The notes below the pieces were generated by a model. The model worked only from the letters and a program-made list of their open reading frames with translations. It had not been told where the DNA came from and did no database searches. Below are positions 1 to 12,500 of a DNA stretch of 64,000 nucleotides, one piece after another (positions within the stretch are counted from its first letter, which is position 1; the number at the start of each line of letters is the position of its first letter). Source of the DNA: Cytophagales bacterium (GTDB lineage: Bacteria > Bacteroidota > Bacteroidia > Cytophagales > Spirosomataceae); NCBI GenBank assembly GCA_013298125.1, contig JAAFJP010000005.1, positions 149,514 through 213,513 on the forward strand, read 5' to 3'. The position numbers and the translations under genes are program-made.

Positions 1-1960
1 TTCCATCAAACTCCCATTGATGCCCTGCAACGGTGTTTTTGTTTAGCTTTCCTTTAATCCTGATTTCGCTATCAACATTAAAGTTGTTCTTCATCAGGTT
101 TACGTTCGAGCCAAGTTTTATTTGGGCTTTTCCTTCTTGGTCGGTTACTACACTTAGCCCAGAGAGTGTCATCGGGATTCCTCCTAACTTGATGTCTCCG
201 TTATAGCCCATATATTCAATTTCGATATAGGGGGCTTCGGTATAGAGTTTGAAGTTTCGGAAGGTAATGGTTTTGAGCTTCAAATCTACCTTTTTGGCAG
301 TTCCTCCCTTTTCAGCTTGACTTATCGCTTCATCATAGTTGATGTCTAAACTTCCATGTAATACTGCCGTAGGTTTAAAAACATCATCTTCGACCACCAA
401 ATCTACTCTCGAATTGGGTAGTAGTGTTGCTTTGGCTTTCCAGAATTCAAAGGGTAATACGGAGGTCGTTATTACGCTCAGTTTATATTTCCCCCCTCTC
501 TCAATAATTCCTGAATATTTGAGTGTTCCCGTGGTGTCAAATTTTATGACTCTTCCTGTATTCGGGTCGTAAGTGAGTGAATCTCGTACATCTGTTACAG
601 GCAGTACAATTCGTCCGTCTATACGTCCTCCCGTGCAGGCGTTGGCTTCAAAACCTACTCGTACGTAATCTAAGGACATTTTCCAGCCGTTGGCATCGCC
701 TTCTTTTATTTTGAGGATGTTCTTGCCGTAGAATTTGCCCGTTACGCCATTTTCATCAATCAATAAACTATCTGCCCCAAAACTTATTCTGTCGCTATTG
801 CCTCTTTTTCTGAATTCTTTGGGCAATATCATCTCAAATTTGTCAATATAAACGCCTTTCCATGCTTTGGCTGCTCCTGTTGGCATGGCTTTTTCGATAT
901 ACCCAACTGGAAATTTTACATCCGATGAATTACGGGTTTCTGAAAAGTCCATCACTGCTCCATTCAATCTGAAACCCCATTTCTCAAAGCCTTTTACGGC
1001 AAATGAACCTAAATCTATTTTGCCCAAAAGGTTTTGAATACTCTCTGAAACTGCCGCAAATTTGCCTGTTACGTAGCCTTGGGTGACGTTACCATCATAA
1101 TCAATGGGTAATAACAGACTCCTCGGAAATACTAATTCTGCGGCTACTGATACTTCTTTGAAACGGTTACAGTCTAATCTGACGTAGGTGATGCCTTCGG
1201 GGATTTCGCCCGTTGCCATGTCGAATCCGCCTTTGAGGGTGAATACGCCTTTGCCGAAGGGTACGGAGATATCGCCCAAGAGGACTAATTTGCAGTCGCC
1301 TAAGATGTTACCATCGTGAGAGATTTTTACGGAATCTGCACCGAAAAATATGTCTTGATAGTTTTCGCCCGTTCTGGGGTTTTTGATGGGGAGTTTCATC
1401 CTTGCAAAAACCGTGAGATAATTGACCGAGTGGGTCATTCGGAGGTTCATGAAACCGATGTCCACGCCTGCGTTTTCTCCCGAAAAATCTTGGTGTAAGC
1501 CAATCGGGAATTGTACTTTTAGCCCTGAACTAAATTTCTCAAAATTCAATAATTGCCCAAGCCGTTGGAGTATCTTGAAGGTACTGTCGGCTTTGGTGAT
1601 GAGTTTATTGACTTTTTGGCGTTTTAGTCTGAGTATCTCCAATGAATCCAGCATGGCGGTTTGCTCTACCAAAACGGCTTGTTTGGTACTCCGACTGCTA
1701 AGATTCATTTGCCCCAAGGCGGCTTGCATTTGGGAATTGATGAGCTTGGCGTTGGACGGAGCAACTGGCAAGTTTGGGGTACTCTCGGCTGATTTTTTAT
1801 GAGGGATTTCTTCTTTATTTTTGGTGGCTTTGGTGGCGGGTTCGGTCTCGGTAGCGAAAACCGTATTTACCATCAGAGACATACCCAAAAACAAGCACCA
1901 GCTCAGAAGGTTTCTCCCTGAACGATTAGCGACCCTTGAAAGGTGTAAAGCGTGTTTCAT
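1..1960 (-). CDS. Large secreted protein, 3' end cut by the window edge
   Basis: An open frame runs on the minus strand from an ATG at 1960 to the first base of the window, about 653 codons without a stop, so the gene continues to the left. Translation begins MKHALHLSRVANRSG and then shows a hydrophobic segment (LLSWCLFLGMSLMVNTVFA) that fits a Sec signal peptide. The rest is rich in Gly, Val and beta-type alternation, with several modules carrying a pattern like 'GVYIDKFEMILP' followed by 'GADSLLIDENGVTG', which suggests repeated beta domains. It lies 60 bp downstream of the putative immunity gene on the same strand, so it is probably the last visible member of the operon that begins at 12863. 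I do not recognise the family. A structural or secretion partner of the two giant proteins upstream is an inference from position only. Confidence 0.75.
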   Translation of the reverse strand, partial: MKHALHLSRVANRSGRNLLSWCLFLGMSLMVNTVFATETEPATKATKNKEEIPHKKSAESTPNLPVAPSNAKLINSQMQAALGQMNLSSRSTKQAVLVEQTAMLDSLEILRLKRQKVNKLITKADSTFKILQRLGQLLNFEKFSSGLKVQFPIGLHQDFSGENAGVDIGFMNLRMTHSVNYLTVFARMKLPIKNPRTGENYQDIFFGADSVKISHDGNILGDCKLVLLGDISVPFGKGVFTLKGGFDMATGEIPEGITYVRLDCNRFKEVSVAAELVFPRSLLLPIDYDGNVTQGYVTGKFAAVSESIQNLLGKIDLGSFAVKGFEKWGFRLNGAVMDFSETRNSSDVKFPVGYIEKAMPTGAAKAWKGVYIDKFEMILPKEFRKRGNSDRISFGADSLLIDENGVTGKFYGKNILKIKEGDANGWKMSLDYVRVGFEANACTGGRIDGRIVLPVTDVRDSLTYDPNTGRVIKFDTTGTLKYSGIIERGGKYKLSVITTSVLPFEFWKAKATLLPNSRVDLVVEDDVFKPTAVLHGSLDINYDEAISQAEKGGTAKKVDLKLKTITFRNFKLYTEAPYIEIEYMGYNGDIKLGGIPMTLSGLSVVTDQEGKAQIKLGSNVNLMKNNFNVDSEIRIKGKLNKNTVAGHQWEFDG

Positions 1961-2020
1961 TGATTTATGGGTTGTTTTTGTGTTTTTGTATCGCTTTTTG
2001 GGCGATTTGGGGGTAGTTTA

Positions 2021-2698
2021 TTATATCTCGTTTTTTGCTAAATATTCTATCACTTCTTCACACCATTTTAATTGATTTTTGTAAGCAATTAACAAAAGGG
2101 GATATTGTTCAAACTCTTTCTTGTCTCCGTTTAATAACTGATTACTATAATATTCAAGCGTTTCATCACGTCTTTGTTCATATTTATCTTCTTTACACAG
2201 TTTAGAAAAAATGAGCATCTTTATTGCATTGCCATCACTTGGAAACCAGGCTGCTTTTTCTTCCAATGTTTCCAAACTATCCCATAGTGCCAACGCACTT
2301 TCAGGGGTTGAATATTTTTCAAAAGCGGGTAAATATGTTTCTACAAAATGTTTTTTAAATACATCTGTAAATCTTTTAACATCCTCTATTGTACTGATGT
2401 AAGTTCCCCCAGTATCGAATGGAGTTCTAATTGAAACCGTAGGAGGATCAAATTCAAATTGCCCTTCATGTGTTGTTTTAAACATGATTTCTTCAACTTT
2501 TTTGAAACAAATTTCAGGATTCATATAATTGAACAAATCTGTTGAATCTTGATAAATAATAAAATAGTTTACGATTGTGTCATTCCGCTGTACAATCCCA
2601 TGTGTTCCTTGAATTGGAGAAATTTTATATTTGTGTTCTTTAAGAAAATCTTTTAGCTCTTCTTTGACCCATTTTCGGATAATTGCTTGATGTCCCAT
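2021..2698 (-). CDS. Putative cytoplasmic immunity protein for the adjacent HINT-toxin
   Basis: This 225-aa protein has no signal peptide or membrane segment and is rich in charged residues, as expected for a cytosolic protein. Its start codon lies 7 bp after the stop of the secreted toxin gene on the same strand, the usual toxin-then-immunity order of polymorphic toxin loci. I see no catalytic motif. The N-terminal half looks alpha/beta and the C-terminal half is helical, with many Glu, Lys and aromatic residues (EKAAWFPSDG, WCEEVIEYLAKNEI). The specific immunity family was not identified; the role is inferred from gene order, size and lack of export signal. The alternative is an unrelated regulatory protein of the operon. 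Confidence 0.65.
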   Translation of the reverse strand: MGHQAIIRKWVKEELKDFLKEHKYKISPIQGTHGIVQRNDTIVNYFIIYQDSTDLFNYMNPEICFKKVEEIMFKTTHEGQFEFDPPTVSIRTPFDTGGTYISTIEDVKRFTDVFKKHFVETYLPAFEKYSTPESALALWDSLETLEEKAAWFPSDGNAIKMLIFSKLCKEDKYEQRRDETLEYYSNQLLNGDKKEFEQYPLLLIAYKNQLKWCEEVIEYLAKNEI

Positions 2699-2705
2699 GT
2701 TTTTA

Positions 2706-5700
2706 TCAATTTGGTTCTAATCCTGATACATTAAATGCTCCGTTTTTATTACCACCATCACTAATCTTCATTCTCTTATTACTGGCTACTGCTATATTAG
2801 TATTAGCTCCGATAGTTTTACCACCAGTTTCTATGTCAATTTTTCCTATTCCAGTATTAGGGTCAACTGTCCATACTTTACTACTTGCAGGAGCTTTTAC
2901 TTTCAAAGTACCACCATTTTTGAGGGTAGTAACACCTACATTTTGTCTTACTGTCAATAATGTCCCAGCACTCAGTTTGTTTTCAATTAGGATAACTTCT
3001 TGAATCGTAGTTCCATTAGGAGCATATTTTACCAGCATAATATCAGCCTTCATAAACTGTCCAGCACTTTCATTTACCCATAATTGCACTTCATTAAAAA
3101 TTTTGTAGTCAGAAAGGTTTGTAATACCTAAACCATTTAATAAACTTGTTGTAACGGCATCGTTAGGTGTATTTTTCAGTAGGGTTGTTAATGCTCTATT
3201 TCCATAAAAGACACCATCGGCGGTTTTTTCAAGGAATTTAGTAACTCCCGCAGACCTGTTTATCCAAGACTCCACTTTGGTCATTGAGGGCGTTAAGGGC
3301 TTATTAAGAATAGTTTCCGCTATTAATTCGAGTTGGTCATCAGTAACTACAATGTCCTTTTTATGAGCGAGCATTTGCCTTACAAACGAGATGTTTTGTG
3401 GGTCATTTACAAAATTCTTAAAATTTATATCATTACAATCAGTTAAAAAATCTACTAAGGTTGATGAACCATTATCATCCGTAAATCTGGCAACCAAGGC
3501 TTTTACATCAGGGTGCAGGTCATTAAACTTATTGAGATATACTCCTGAGTTTCTGACAAATTTAGAGTTATTTTTTCTCAGAATTAACCATGAGTCAAGA
3601 GCTTCTGCAATTTTTGCTTGGTTGCCAGGGTATTGTCTTGCAATATCGTTGAAGGCTTGTATATCTTCTTTGAGACTAAGTACAAGTTCATTTCCAATAT
3701 TGGCATCGGCAGCCCATTGTTCAATTTTTGTTAAATGTGGTTTTAGTGTAGGTGTTGCATCTATTAGCTCCCTCATAGCTGGGCATAACGTTAAAGGAGC
3801 ACACAAATTATGTACCAACGTTTGTTGCTTCCCTACATAATAAGTATGAGCGTCTTGCACTTCAAAATTATGAACGGTGGCAAGGGTATCGTGGGCGTTA
3901 ATTTGGGTAATGGGCAAGAGCATCCCAGCGAGGGTCAGGAGGTTCATGCCTTTACGGAGGTTTTGGGCAATTGTCCATTTTCCGTTGGTATAAAAAGGGT
4001 GTTCAGGGGTGGCGTGTAGGGTGTCTGAGCCTACGATTATGTCATAAATTTTGTTGGTTGTTTTGGTAAAAACATTGGTAACGGTTTTGATAAGGCTTTT
4101 TTGAGTTACTTCATCATAAGAATTCACCTGCGAGCCTATTTTTATGTTTTGTATGGGTGTTAGTCCAGTTGGTGTTGCGATGGGGGTGTTTGGGAGGAAA
4201 CAACCGCCACCTTCATTCAAACATCTTGCTAACATATTCTCAACCCGAGAAATGTTATCGGTTTCGTTTAACGGAATTTCTCTAAGGGCTTTTCGTCCAT
4301 CTATGTAAGCGTCTAAGGCTGATTTATTTATATTAGTAACAACAGAAGTGCCACCATAAATCATCGTGAAAACAGTCCAAGATTTTAAAAATGCAATTCC
4401 AGCATCACTGTTTCTCAACCGAGGTTCAAGCACACCATTAATAGCTACATCACCAGTTTGTACTACTAAATCTGTGACTGCCAAGACTTTACGAATAATG
4501 TCTGGGGTTTTTAGGGCAGCTCTTACTTCTGCAACACCAGCAAAAGTGAGGGCAACATTGATAACAAGGTTAATTTTTTGTCCCACAATTTGGTCGTTTC
4601 CATAATCCGCTGCCATGTATGCGTATAGGGCTGGTACAGTAATACTTTTTCCAGCTTCGTATGTTTTTCCACTGATGGTTTCAGCATTCTGGAACTGGAT
4701 AACGATGTAATCATAAGGACTCAATGCTGGGGTTTCATAATTGCGGTATGCGATATAAGGAGATCCGCCTCTATAATAAACAAATCCCCTTTTTGATTTA
4801 AGCGTAATTTTTACATCATTAGTCATGCTAAAATTAGTGCTTTCCCAAGAATATAGATTTGAGGTGATATAAACGTATTTTTTATCCTTAATGGCTGTTG
4901 TTACTTCTTCCACACTGGCTTCTTCGTTGATGGGAGTGGTAGCGTAACCTTGCTTAATCCAAGGAGATATAACTTCTAAAAATTCCTGCAATTCGGCATT
5001 TTCAAAACCATACGATTTATTGGTCATCCCTTTTAGAAGAGAGCAAGTAACGTATTGTGCTGAAAAGATCCTTTGTGTAATGGTGGTAGAGACTAAATCT
5101 TTCAATAATTTTTGCTGTTCTGTTCGTGTAGTAATAGACTTTACAATAGAGATTACCAATTTAGCGGTGTTAGCTGATTCAATTTCAAAACCGTTTCGTA
5201 TTCCCGTAGCCGTAAGAACCTTAATCATTTTCAGTTTATTGTCGTAAGAAACTGACGCAAAACACGCAGGTTGCCAATAGTCATTCCAGGTGGTACGAAC
5301 CTCATAACAACATTTAAGAGCCTTCACAATATCGTTTGCAGAAGGGGTTGATTGGCTCAGAACAACATCCAGACCTCCATTACAGTCCTGAGTTTTATAG
5401 CTTTGGAGAGCTGTGTAGAAGGTATTGAGTTTACTTAGATATGTTGCATTGTCTTTTATACCATTCCAGAAAGAATCATCAAAGCTATATTTATACCTAT
5501 TAATGTACATATCATACATAGACTCATTGGCATTAATAAATTCAGCAATTTCCTGTATTTTAGTTTCAGACCAATTTGGGTATTTTTTAAGTAAAAGTTG
5601 TTTAAAATCTTCTGCTCTTTTTCCAAGAATTACTGCACCCAGGTATTTCGCCAATAGATTAGCTCGTAATATTACTTCGGTAGATACGTCTGAAACCCCT

Positions 5701-6476
5701 ATTTTTCTTGCATCAACAATATAATCTGGTGGAAGAGTTAATCCAGAAGAATTTGTGAAAGAAATATGATAGCTAACGTTTGTGTATGAGATATTATTTA
5801 TTCTTTCACTCGGCGTTATAAAAGTGTGTTGCGTATATTGAGCGTACGATAGTATCACACATTTTGGTAAAACGCCTCCAACTTTGATTTCTTGGCTAAC
5901 CTTAGTATAGATAGAATCAAAAGTTGCTCGCATTGGAACGTGAGCAAAATAGCTACTTTTTACAGTTCCCCCTTGTGAAGGAGCAATTAATTCCCCTTCA
6001 ATGGGTTCTCTAAGGTTATAAATTTCACCCAACCACATATTTACACCTACATAAATTCTTCCATTCGCAACGGGGATAGTAGAATTTATTGATGTAAGTT
6101 TACTTTCCAATACATCTCTTTCTTTATCAGTTAAATCTTTTGGAACCCCAATTTTTGGGGGGAATTTATAGATATAAGGTTTCCCAGTAATCGGGTCATT
6201 AACGACATTTAAGGCACTTGCATAATCAATCACATAAGAATTTTTATAAGATTCTCCATTACGGTCATTGATTTCGTTCATTGCCATCAATTCAGCAAGG
6301 CGTTTTGAACCCACTTCAATATATTTATCAATCAATTCCTGAGATACAATGTTGGCACTATCCGCTTCAATCGTAGAACGCTTTGTAGGCTTTGAAGCAA
6401 AAGTATTTGTACTCAAAAAGATTGAATAAACCAAAAGAATACCCAAGCATTTCAATATGTTAAAACTATGTTTCAT
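2706..6476 (-). CDS. Secreted polymorphic toxin with pretoxin HINT domain and C-terminal nuclease-like domain
   Basis: This 1256-aa protein starts with a signal peptide (MKHSFNILKCLGILLVYSIF, cut near TFA-SKP). Residues 30-750 are a long region of unknown fold. Residues 759-890 form a Hedgehog/intein-type HINT domain of about 132 aa: catalytic Cys759 follows GGG, an ATPEHPFY block supplies the internal His, a DAHTYYVG strand follows, and it ends VHN (His889-Asn890). In this family the Asn cyclises and the chain is cut after HN, which would free residues 891-1256. In the released part, Asp1145, then Glu1165-Asn-Lys1167 in a hydrophobic strand (VILIENKLS), then a Gln near 1178, match the D-(E/Q)xK layout of PD-(D/E)XK nucleases. 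The domain type is my inference from these motifs. No T9SS C-terminal sorting domain is visible. The next gene probably encodes immunity. Confidence 0.85.
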   Translation of the reverse strand: MKHSFNILKCLGILLVYSIFLSTNTFASKPTKRSTIEADSANIVSQELIDKYIEVGSKRLAELMAMNEINDRNGESYKNSYVIDYASALNVVNDPITGKPYIYKFPPKIGVPKDLTDKERDVLESKLTSINSTIPVANGRIYVGVNMWLGEIYNLREPIEGELIAPSQGGTVKSSYFAHVPMRATFDSIYTKVSQEIKVGGVLPKCVILSYAQYTQHTFITPSERINNISYTNVSYHISFTNSSGLTLPPDYIVDARKIGVSDVSTEVILRANLLAKYLGAVILGKRAEDFKQLLLKKYPNWSETKIQEIAEFINANESMYDMYINRYKYSFDDSFWNGIKDNATYLSKLNTFYTALQSYKTQDCNGGLDVVLSQSTPSANDIVKALKCCYEVRTTWNDYWQPACFASVSYDNKLKMIKVLTATGIRNGFEIESANTAKLVISIVKSITTRTEQQKLLKDLVSTTITQRIFSAQYVTCSLLKGMTNKSYGFENAELQEFLEVISPWIKQGYATTPINEEASVEEVTTAIKDKKYVYITSNLYSWESTNFSMTNDVKITLKSKRGFVYYRGGSPYIAYRNYETPALSPYDYIVIQFQNAETISGKTYEAGKSITVPALYAYMAADYGNDQIVGQKINLVINVALTFAGVAEVRAALKTPDIIRKVLAVTDLVVQTGDVAINGVLEPRLRNSDAGIAFLKSWTVFTMIYGGTSVVTNINKSALDAYIDGRKALREIPLNETDNISRVENMLARCLNEGGGCFLPNTPIATPTGLTPIQNIKIGSQVNSYDEVTQKSLIKTVTNVFTKTTNKIYDIIVGSDTLHATPEHPFYTNGKWTIAQNLRKGMNLLTLAGMLLPITQINAHDTLATVHNFEVQDAHTYYVGKQQTLVHNLCAPLTLCPAMRELIDATPTLKPHLTKIEQWAADANIGNELVLSLKEDIQAFNDIARQYPGNQAKIAEALDSWLILRKNNSKFVRNSGVYLNKFNDLHPDVKALVARFTDDNGSSTLVDFLTDCNDINFKNFVNDPQNISFVRQMLAHKKDIVVTDDQLELIAETILNKPLTPSMTKVESWINRSAGVTKFLEKTADGVFYGNRALTTLLKNTPNDAVTTSLLNGLGITNLSDYKIFNEVQLWVNESAGQFMKADIMLVKYAPNGTTIQEVILIENKLSAGTLLTVRQNVGVTTLKNGGTLKVKAPASSKVWTVDPNTGIGKIDIETGGKTIGANTNIAVASNKRMKISDGGNKNGAFNVSGLEPN

Positions 6477-6536
6477 TAGATGATAATTTTACAGGTTGTT
6501 TCTCCTTTGTAGGAGAGTATATATTTTGTGTATCGC

Positions 6537-9500
6537 TTATTTGCTATAAACTTTTTGAATCAATATTTTCTTAATATCCTCCAAGAAAATTGGTTTGATT
6601 GTACTTATAATGGTCGCATCGGGCGTAACAGGGCTTTTAGAAAGTTCTGCATAGATATAATCAGCCATTACTTGTACATTACCAGCCAATCGCAAACGTT
6701 TCGCAAGGGCAATCGCCTCTGCCCGTGAAGATTTCACCTGTTCGGAGAAATAATCTTGTATCAAAGATTCGTTATAGGCAATTTCAGCATTGTAATAATC
6801 CAAAGTTTTTGCATCTGTAATTTTAGAAGTTACGGTTTCACCTTCTGCAAAAATCGCATTTGGTAAAGATTTTTCCAATGAACCATCAGAGGCAGGGTTA
6901 AACGCTGGGTCTATCACGGTTGCCTTTGCATTACGAGTATTCAAAAGGATTGTTTTGTTTGCTCTTGCAGTGGTCTGTATCTGGGTGAGCGTTGCAGTAA
7001 CAATCCTCACCCAATCATCCTTATATTTATCAATTTTATCTTGTAATGCTTGCTGCTCTTTTTTAAGAGAATCCCCTGCGGCGGTACACTGTGCGGGGGT
7101 AAATGTGCCATTGTTACACTTCTTCTGAATATCTACCAACTGAGCGGCATTTTTATTTTTCTCATCTACCAACTTTTTAGGCAAGTCATTGTCTGAGGCA
7201 ATCATTTGCTTTGCCATTGCTTTGGCACGTCTTTCGTCCAAAGTCCCAAAGTTCAAATCAATCAATGATTTTGTGAGGTCTTTGATGTCATTGTAGAGCT
7301 TTACGGCATCATCATAAGCGGCACCAGGGTTTACAACAGCTCCCCAATTAGGGTCATAAACGGTTTTGGCAGCCCCTGCTACTAAGTATTTACATTCATT
7401 AATTTTGGCACTATCAAAGTCCATTTGCACCTTCACAAAGTTCAGGTAAGGCATTTTGATATATCCTTTTCCTTTGAAAGTATATGGTTCTGTTTGAGAA
7501 ACGGCATCCACAACAATCTCAAAATCACCCACAAAAAATGATTCACCAATCTCTAATGTTTCTTTAAAAATTTCCTGAGATAAATCTGGTGTTGGTACTT
7601 TCCCACAGTTAGCATAATTGGCAGGTGCTTCGCATTTTCTACGGCAATCTACCATTATTTTCATCGTATCAGGAAAACACTGAAAGCCAGGTCCAGATTC
7701 TTCATCAGAGCGTTTTTCGCCCATGACAACTTGGTATATGCCAAAAGGTATTTTATCTCTGAGTCCAATAGACATATTTTTGGTATTGGCACTAAGCCAA
7801 AGTGTATCTATGATAGGGGCTTCACCAACTACGGCTACACTATCAGCATCTTTAACACGAGTAACTCTGATAAATCCACGCCAATTGAGGGTTCTATTTT
7901 TTACGACAACCTGCATTTTAGCCCAACGTTTGTTGGTTTGTATGTAGCATGTTGGGGTTACTTGTGCGGTGAGTTTACATTGGAAAGGCTGTATTAATAC
8001 CTTAACATTTCCATGATTAATACAACCATATTGGTCGGTTACTTTTACTTTGTAGAAACCATTATCAGAAACTTGGATATTGTTTTTGTATATCGTATCA
8101 AAAGGAGCAACTGAACTATAATTTGTTGGAGGAGTCATTGGGAAGGTCAAAACCGTACCAGTACCAATAGTTGGGTCAGTAGCACTATACATCCATTGAT
8201 AAGAAGACCCTGCAACTTTATTCGCCCAAACTTTCAACATATCTCCTGTCTCAATTTGAGAAGTTCCACCATCAGTGCTATTAGAAGAAATACCAACAGA
8301 AACAGGTAATATCACATTAACCGTTGTAGAAGCCAAGCCCACACACCCACGTCTATCGGTAGCTGTTACGTCATAAACACCTCCATTGGCAGATTGAGCA
8401 TTGTTAATTGGCATCGGCTGCACCAAGTTATTTTTAAACCATGTAAAGTTTACAGGTGTCGCTGGTCTTGATTCTGTTGTAAAGGTGATTGGGTCATTGA
8501 TATTAGCTTTGTTTACAGCCCATGAGCCATTGATATTTGGCAAGTCTATTTCAAACGAACCAGCACCACCTGCTGAGGTGAAATTGGTGATGCTGGTGGT
8601 GTTTCCGATATCGCATCTGGTGTTATTATTACAGTTGTTATAAGAACCTCCATCAAACGTTATATACTTTTTAACTGAATCTCTGGGGATAGTTAAATTT
8701 TCCAAACCATTTACATGATCTTGATGGACTAAAAAGTCTGTTTGATTATCAGCTGTTGAATACCACCACGCTTTTGCACACCCATTTTGGATTTTAATAA
8801 CAGTTTTGTGTCGAGTATCGCTACCTTGGTTTCCGAAAAGTTGCCCCTCAGTAAAAACATAATTTCCTGCTTTTACGCAAGTTGCACTCTTAGCCTTTTG
8901 GATAATGGTAACAGTGTTTGTATTAGGGGTAGGTGTACCCGTTATATTAAGCGTTATCGTTCTATCGGTCAGACCAGTATTTTCAGCTAAGTTAAAATCT
9001 ACTTTTATCTTACCACTACCTACCGAAGCGGTGGCATTTAAATTTATTGTTGAACCTTGACATACGTCGAATTTTGGTTGAACAGTAATAACTGGTAGAG
9101 CAAAGTTGGTAACGACAGTACTCGCTGTTGCCGTACAACCTTTAATATCCGTAAACTTAACATTGTAAGTAGTTGGCGTTGAGTTGGCTGCCAAAACCGA
9201 AGGGGTTTGAGAACCACTGATAAATTGCCCTGTAGCATCAGTCCATGTATATTTTACATCACCGATATTATTGGGTATATCAGTAACAATCTCGGCGTTT
9301 AATGTTGCTTGCTTATTAACACAGGCGGGTATATTAGTTGCTGAGACGGTTGGTAGTTTATTTACTTTGAAATAAACCCTTTGTTGGGTATTCCATTTGG
9401 GATTACCATTAGCATCAGGGCAAATGACTTTAAAGTAACCACTTTTTAAAGCTGTATAATTAAGTACACGTCTGTTTCGTCCATCAACAGTATCCCAAAC

Positions 9501-12500
9501 TGCTAATCCTATTCCATCAATCACGAAACCAGCATTATTAGCAATTGCTGGGGAAGAATATGTTCCATCATCTAAATGTTCTTCATATAGTGCACTACCC
9601 GTATTTCCACAACCACTCATCATGAGTTTCATTACTCCAGAACCACAAAACTCTGTTTGTCCATCAGGAGTCAAGTTAACTGCTGATGGAATTTCACACT
9701 CATTAAAATCAAACACCTGCATCGTGATTTCTGCAAAGTTGGGTGCTACTAAGGCTGCTCCAGCACAAGTAACTTTGTAATTAGCTGTTTGGTTGATTAC
9801 TTCACTAAATTTTATACCTTCTTTGACGAAAGTATTATTTTTATACCATTTGGCTTTGGTATTATCAGGACAACCATTTACTTCGAGATTCACCCATCCT
9901 TTTCCACAGAATTTGTCGTACTGATGGGTTGTGTTATTGATAAGCGTTGGAGTTGGTGAATTACACCCTGCTGCACCCACGGTGAAGGTTATTTGTTTCC
10001 AACTAAATTCTTTTGTATTATCAGTAGGGTCTATACAATTATAGCCAATTGTGGTTGTCTTAGTAATAGTCCCACGAATCACGGAAGCAAACCTCCCCCC
10101 ATTAATTTCAGGATTGTTTGAATACCAGCTTATTTTATTGTTATCTGGACATCCTTGAGCATATAACTCTATCCATCCTTTTGTACAGAAAGCAGTTTTA
10201 CCCCCTGGTGTTTTGTTTACGATGATATTATTTCCGTCAAAACATGATGAGTATGGATAAACTAAAAACTCAATTTGTTTTATTGGACCCACTAAGGTAG
10301 AGCCATTTACGGACTTACATTGTAATTTTATTATATGATAAGCACTAATATTATTACTTATTGTAGCGAGATTGTTAATGATAGCAGCATTGACAGTCCA
10401 TTGTACTTTACTATTATCCTGACATCCCGTTGCTCTAAGAGAAAAAGTACCTTGTCCACAAAATGATGTAACATTATTTGGGGTCTCGTTGATTATTTGA
10501 GGGTTTACAAGTGGTTCTCCTAATATTACTAATGTATTATCTGAAAGAGTATTACAGCCCGTTTTACTCACGTACACGGTATAGACTCCATTATGGGTAG
10601 TCCATGTTGGGTTTGTAATTAATGATGATCTATTGGTTGAATAATACCCGTTAGGTCCAGTCCATACAAATGTACATCCAGAACAATCGGGCGTTTGTAA
10701 TACTAAATTTGTACCATCACCTTCATTAAAATTACCACTATTATTGGATGCAGAAACTGACATTACTGCACATGGGTCAGGAGATATGACAGCTGTTACT
10801 TTTTCTCTACCACTTGCACAACCACTGGTGTTACAAGAGACATAATAGTCCTTAGTTTCTGTTATAAACTCGGAGAATGAACCACCCGTTCCAATAGATG
10901 AACCGCCCGATGAATTTCTGTACCATGTTACAATTCCTGATGCACAAGTGGCAGTTACAGTAATTGTATTTGCGGATATTTTACTATCGCCAGCAAATGG
11001 AAATGGTGATGCAGGTCCACCCAAGGCATTAACGACAGCATCGTTTGAGGCAATACAACCATTATTATCCCTAACAAATATTTTATACGTTCCAACCGAT
11101 AATCCAGAAAATGTTGATGAGGAAGAATAATCACCAATTGCTCCATTTCTATAATATTCATAAGGAGCTACACCATCTCCACCACCTGCAACAATAACCC
11201 CATCAGATGAATTACATGAGGCATCCGTTACGTTCAAGCCTATTTTTAGCGTTGAATTGTTACAAGCATTTATTACAGTTTTATCATCTCCATTTCCACT
11301 TGAACATCCGTCTGAATGTACACATTTAAAATTAAACTTTGTCGGAGAACTAATTGAAGGTTTTACAGAGGTCAAATTCCAGCTTTGGCTATCATCTTGT
11401 TTCCAATATAATGTGCTTCCCGTCGCACAATTTCCTCCCAAAGTTATTTCTGTCAATCTTCCTGATACGACTGATGTGGGAGAAACGGAGGTGTTTGTGG
11501 GGGGTGTTGCAGTGCAAATGGAGATACCTACAGATTCCATCCCGCTTATACAAGTACCGCTTTCACATCTTGCGTAGTAAGTGGTTGAAACCGTTGGACT
11601 AACTGGTGGAATTACAGCCGTTGTACCATTCGAATTTGCATACCATTTTATTGTACCTGTTGCACAAGTCCCTGATAAAGACCAGTTTGTTGCGTTTTTA
11701 GGGGCTGAGAGGTTTGTTGGTTTAGATGGGGTTACATCTTCAACTGCTTTACGAAAACCAAAGTTACAACCAAAAGCCTTATTTGATTCTAAGTTTCCTC
11801 CAATTCCGATATCTAAGTGTGTACTCGTTGAACTTCCTAAAAGTGAAAAAGTTTGACTTTGTGAAGAACTAACTATATATTTCCCTCCAGGGTTTGTACT
11901 AATCTGTGTATCATCCCCACATCCAATTACACATTGACAAGAGCCTGTGTGCCAATATAAGTAAACATCAGTATTATTAGTATTTGTAGAAGTAATAGTT
12001 CCTTCGACTTTAATTATTTTGCCATTACAACTATCTGCTCTTGTAACACATACTTTTATTGATCCACTCGTATTACAGACCGCTACTCCTTCTATTCTTG
12101 CACTTTTATAAGAAGGGGTATATTCGTAATATTTTTTTTCTTGACCATCAATAATTTTTACAGACTTCTCCCCCTTCCAAATAAACTCACTCTCCACATT
12201 ACTCCCTTCAAACCCCCTCAAAACCATAAATTTAGCCTCATCATGAGCATATTCAAATTTACCTTTAATCGTAAAAACAGCCTGTGGGTTGTTAGCATCT
12301 ACTGGCTTAGTACAAAAATCTGTATAGTCTCCACCAGTTTGTAAGAATCCTTTTGGGGTAACTACTCTTAGTACATACTTATACCATTCAGGCAAAAAAC
12401 GTACACCATTATTTACGCCATAGTCCACCCAATCAACGGTTACGGTTAGTTCTATTTCTTCTCCCACAGCTACACTGTCTTTATTAGAGCTAATCGTAAA

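Noticed and set aside
1316..2075. Plus-strand frames in the first 2 kb
   Set aside because: They are shadows of the minus-strand secreted protein, which is continuous from 1960 to the edge.
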